Assembly: GCF_015624505.1 (NCBI RefSeq) | Contig: NZ_CP061379.1 | Span: forward strand, 1,922,001-1,986,000 | Source: Bradyrhizobium commune | Lineage (GTDB): Bacteria; Pseudomonadota; Alphaproteobacteria; Rhizobiales; Xanthobacteraceae | Direction: 5' to 3' | Length of the DNA stretch: 64,000 nucleotides | In this document: positions 61,661 through 64,000 of the stretch, piece by piece | How positions within the stretch are numbered: the first letter of the stretch is position 1 | How the letters are laid out: every line of letters starts with the position of its first letter | Position numbers and translations under genes: made by a program | The notes under the pieces: model-generated | What the model saw: only the letters and a program-made list of their open reading frames with translations | Told to the model about the DNA's origin: nothing | Database searches by the model: none

Positions 61661-62005
61661 CGGACGGTGCCCTGCCGCAAGGCGCGGTGTTCACCTCTCC
61701 CGCTTGCGGGAGAGGTCGGCGCAAAGCGCCGGGTGAGGGCTCTTTCCACTTGGGGATTGTCCCTTTGTGGAGGCGCCCTCTCCCCAACCTTCTCCCGCAA
61801 GCTGGAGAGGGAGCGCACCTCCGCCTTGCCCGCCGGTAGACGCATTCCCTCGCATTTGAATGAATTTTTGTCGGCAAAACTGAGCTGCCGATTTTACTGG
61901 ATTCTCGCGTTTGTTCCCTAGTCTCGGCTTTCAGAGGAATCCGCGTCCTGCCGGTCGAGGCAGGATAGCCGGCCAAGGACTGGGCCAAGAATTGGGGTTA
62001 CCGAG
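61661..62005. other. intergenic region with palindromic repeat
   Basis: A 345-bp gap between the AsmA-like and DUF2336 genes. The left part is the palindromic repeat at 61692-61816. The right part (about 61855-61925) is AT-richer and may hold the promoter of the DUF2336 gene, but I could not fix clear -35/-10 boxes. Confidence 0.5.
61692..61816. repeat. palindromic CTCTCCC-type intergenic repeat (long copy)
   Basis: It begins with the perfect hairpin ACCTCTCCCGC/GCGGGAGAGGT (61693-61716), continues through GGTGAGGGCTCTTTCC, and ends with CCCTCTCCCCAACCTTCTCCC and a CTGGAGAGGG stem. This is a longer member of the family whose copy interrupts the helicase gene. It lies 32 bp after the AsmA stop. 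Confidence 0.75.
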
Positions 62006-63130
62006 ATGAACGGGGCAAAATCGCTTCTGCAGGATCTGGACGACGCGATCGCGCGCGGCACCGACGAGAGCCGGACGCGGGCGTTGTGGCATGCGACCGA
62101 CCTTCTGATCACCGGTCGCTATGTCGACGACGAGATCAGCATGTTCGGCGAGGTCATCGGCCGGCTTGCCGACGAGATCGAGATGGAGGCGCGGGCGCAG
62201 CTCTCCGAATTGATGGCGGCGTGCGATCACGCTCCGCTCAACGTCATCGAGAAGCTCGCCCTCGACGACGAGATCGAGGTCGCAGGCCCGGTGCTGCGTG
62301 ACTCCACCCGGCTCGACGAGAAGGTGCTGGTCGAAAGCGCCATGACCAAGGGCCAGTCGCATCTGCTCGCGATCTCCCAGCGCAAATCGATCGGCGAAGC
62401 CGTGACCGACGTGCTGGTCAAGCGCGGCGACCAGGAGGTCGTGACTTCGGTTGCGAAGAACGAGGGCGCGCGTTTCTCCGGCTCCGGCCTGCTGCACATG
62501 GTCCGGCGCGCCGAGGGCGATTCGATCCTCGCCGAGCAGATCGGCCTGCGCAAGGACGTGCCGCGGCACGTCTTCCAGCAGCTCATCTCCAAGGCGTCGG
62601 AGGACGTCCGCCGCCGGCTCGAGACCGAGCGGCCGGAGATGATGGCGCAGATCCAGAGCTCGGTGACCGATGTCACCGGCGATCTCCAGTCCAAGTTCGG
62701 CCCGTCCTCGCGCAGCTATTTCGTCGCCAAGCGCGTGGTGACGACGCAGTATCGCCAGGGCAACCTCAACCAAGATTCGATCGCCAATTACGCCCGCCAG
62801 CATCGCTTCGACGAGGTGCAGATCGGCCTGTCGCTGCTGTCCGCGCTGCCGGTCGACGTGATCGAGCGCGCGCTGATGGACCGCAACCGCGAGATGCTGC
62901 TGGTGCTGTGCAAGGCGCTCGCCTTCTCCTGGGACACGACGATGTCGCTGTTGTTCCTCGGCGCCAAGGATCATCTGATCACGGCGCGCGAGCTCCACGA
63001 CAACGAGCGCGATTTCGGCCGGCTCAAGGTCGAGACGTCGCGCAGCATCCTGAAGTTCTACCAGTCGCGCAAGAACAGCGCGGGTGCCGATGCAGCTGCG
63101 GGCCGTCAGCCCGAGCTTCAGGTCCACTGA
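62006..63130 (+). CDS. DUF2336 domain protein
   Basis: A 374-residue soluble, all-helical protein (MNGAKSLLQDLDDAIARGTD). The DUF2336 pattern is seen in RTRALWHATDLLITGRYVDD, LALDDEIEVAGPVLRDSTRL, KGQSHLLAISQRKSIGEAVT and DVLVKRGDQEVVTSVAKNEG. These are HEAT-like repeats, found mainly in alphaproteobacteria. The function is not known. The next small gene is 27 bp on and probably co-transcribed. Confidence 0.88.
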   Translation: MNGAKSLLQDLDDAIARGTDESRTRALWHATDLLITGRYVDDEISMFGEVIGRLADEIEMEARAQLSELMAACDHAPLNVIEKLALDDEIEVAGPVLRDSTRLDEKVLVESAMTKGQSHLLAISQRKSIGEAVTDVLVKRGDQEVVTSVAKNEGARFSGSGLLHMVRRAEGDSILAEQIGLRKDVPRHVFQQLISKASEDVRRRLETERPEMMAQIQSSVTDVTGDLQSKFGPSSRSYFVAKRVVTTQYRQGNLNQDSIANYARQHRFDEVQIGLSLLSALPVDVIERALMDRNREMLLVLCKALAFSWDTTMSLLFLGAKDHLITARELHDNERDFGRLKVETSRSILKFYQSRKNSAGADAAAGRQPELQVH

Positions 63131-63157
63131 GCGGAAAGCGAGAGAGGAGTATTGGCA

Positions 63158-63391
63158 ATGTTGCCTCAATTCGGCACCGCAGTTCGCAAGACCAAGAGCC
63201 TCAACGCCGAGGCGAGTGGATCGGCTCCGGACAAGGCCTCCGTCGATGCCGCCTGGCTCGTGCTGGAAGCCGCCAACGATCTCGGCGACCACGCCGCGGT
63301 CGAAGCCTGCCGCCGCGTCATCGACGCCGAGCTGAACGGCACGGTCGCCGGCAGCTCGGATCTCGATCTCGTGCTGGGGTATTTCCGCTAA
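63158..63391 (+). CDS. small hypothetical protein
   Basis: A 77-residue soluble protein from the ATG at 63158 (MLPQFGTAVRKTKSLNAEAS), with AGAGGAG upstream. It is mainly helical (DAAWLVLEAANDLGDHAAVE, then ACRRVIDAEL). A TTG at 63152 could add two residues. I recognise no family. It follows DUF2336 closely on the same strand, so a shared role is likely. Confidence 0.7.
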   Translation: MLPQFGTAVRKTKSLNAEASGSAPDKASVDAAWLVLEAANDLGDHAAVEACRRVIDAELNGTVAGSSDLDLVLGYFR

Positions 63392-63924
63392 GCTTCGGAG
63401 CCTGATGCCCATTCTCCGGCCGTCAGGCGACCGGTATTGGCAAGGCCAGGACGCCACCTGGCTTGTCGCACCTCGCCAAGACGGCGAGGTGCCGGCCCCA
63501 CTTCTACCTTTGCGATAATTCATGACATGATGTAGCCTGCACTTGCAGGCGCCGTGAGGCGCCGGCGGGCAATGGGGTCTGGAGCGGTCGCGAGGGGGCG
63601 GCATGCCTTCTTTGTGAACCGTTTCACGCGGACGGACGTGCTTGCGGGTTATTCTGCATGCGCTCGGGACGCGGCCCTTCGCGGGCTGCCGTTGTCGTTT
63701 GTTTGAACATTGTCATTTGCTCGAAGATGATTGGAAGGCTTCCGGTGCGGGGCGCAGCTGCATCAGGGGTGCATGATCGCCGATTGCCTGCGCGGCGAAC
63801 GCATTGACGTCATTGTTGACCAGTGCCGGACGCGAGGCCGCGTTGATTGATCGCGGCGGCGGCCGGCTGGAAGTGCCGATTCAGAGTTGCCGTATTGAGA
63901 GCTTCACAGCCATTGGAGCCGAAT
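63392..63924. other. intergenic region, two hairpins, no gene seen
   Basis: A 533-bp stretch with no believable reading frame. It contains two adjoining hairpins at 63445-63492. The segment 63495-63540 is AT-richer, and about 63870-63924 leads into the next gene without a clear ribosome site. A small RNA cannot be ruled out but is not supported. Confidence 0.45.
63445..63492. terminator. paired hairpins after the DUF2336 operon
   Basis: GCCAGG/CCTGGC (63445-63462) and GCACCTCGCC/GGCGAGGTGC (63468-63492, perfect 10-bp stem with 5-base loop) lie 54-100 bp after the small gene's stop. No T-tract follows, so they may serve as an mRNA end or a REP-like site rather than a true intrinsic terminator. 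Confidence 0.45.
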
Positions 63925-64000
63925 ATGAAATTTAATGTACGCGTAGCATTGCTTGCCATCGCGGCCGTTCTCGGCGTTTTCATTTGCGCTGCAGCCGACG
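63925..64000 (+). CDS. secreted protein, partial (start only)
   Basis: The ATG at 63925 opens a frame running off the right edge. The 25 visible residues (MKFNVRVALLAIAAVLGVFI, then CAAAD) are a signal peptide. The family cannot be told. Confidence 0.55.
   Translation, partial: MKFNVRVALLAIAAVLGVFICAAAD

Overview
The window is a 64 kb, GC-rich (mid-60s percent by eye), densely coding chromosomal stretch of an alphaproteobacterium, most likely Bradyrhizobium or a close relative. The main reasons are the ROSE-type RNA thermometer in front of a small heat-shock gene, several small hypothetical proteins of a kind I associate with Bradyrhizobium, a tartrate/MFS/LysR locus, a TRAP transporter locus, and two families of palindromic intergenic repeats. 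I saw no rRNA, tRNA, CRISPR array, insertion sequence or prophage. No search tool was run, so all family names come from motifs and memory.

Layout. 1-6.3 kb: an alpha/beta hydrolase cut by the left edge, then a lipid-type cassette of desaturase, MBOAT acyltransferase and SGNH-like protein, convergent with a fatty-acyl-AMP ligase and its acyl carrier protein. 6.4-12.6 kb: a secreted TPR-CHAT protein, a degenerate M28-like protein, an L,D-transpeptidase and a glycine-zipper protein. 13-17.5 kb: a YadGH-type ABC-2 exporter, then two paralogous secreted alpha/beta-fold proteins around a lipoprotein and a broken hydrolase. 17.6-19.2 kb: small Bradyrhizobium-type proteins and Hsp20 with its thermometer. 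19.3-23.6 kb: tartrate dehydrogenase, MFS transporter, divergent LysR regulator and aspartate dehydrogenase. 23.6-30.2 kb: sorbosone-dehydrogenase-like protein, a REPIN-like repeat, an operon of ICMT-like methyltransferase, SDR epimerase and Mpo1-like protein, an OmpA/Cys-rich pair, an orphan HicB-like protein and a hydrolase. 30.2-37.1 kb: a UvrD/PcrA helicase carrying an in-frame repeat insertion, a DUF1328 protein, a thioesterase, a D-lactate-dehydrogenase-type flavoprotein and a His/Gly-rich LTxxQ protein. 37.2-42.2 kb: SulP transporter, secreted caspase-like protein, and a divergent LysR/DoxX pair. 42.5-47.6 kb: TRAP DctP and fused DctQM, a 2-hydroxyacid dehydrogenase and an amino-acid-type binding protein. 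47.9-54.5 kb: two large GGDEF-EAL proteins around an MFS transporter. 54.5-64 kb: a compositionally distinct C45 acyltransferase-like gene, a divergent TetR/P450 pair with a clear operator, a large AsmA-like protein, a DUF2336 protein, a small protein, and the start of a secreted protein.

The most interesting points are these. (1) The 0.9-6.2 kb cassette has the parts list of a Dlt system, but with a fatty-acyl-AMP ligase in place of a D-alanine ligase. (2) A palindromic repeat is inserted in frame between helicase motifs of the UvrD-like gene; related elements lie between genes elsewhere in the window. (3) A perfect 33-bp inverted repeat forms a REPIN-like element. (4) Two secreted caspase-fold proteins lie in the same window. 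(5) A C45-type gene looks foreign by composition.
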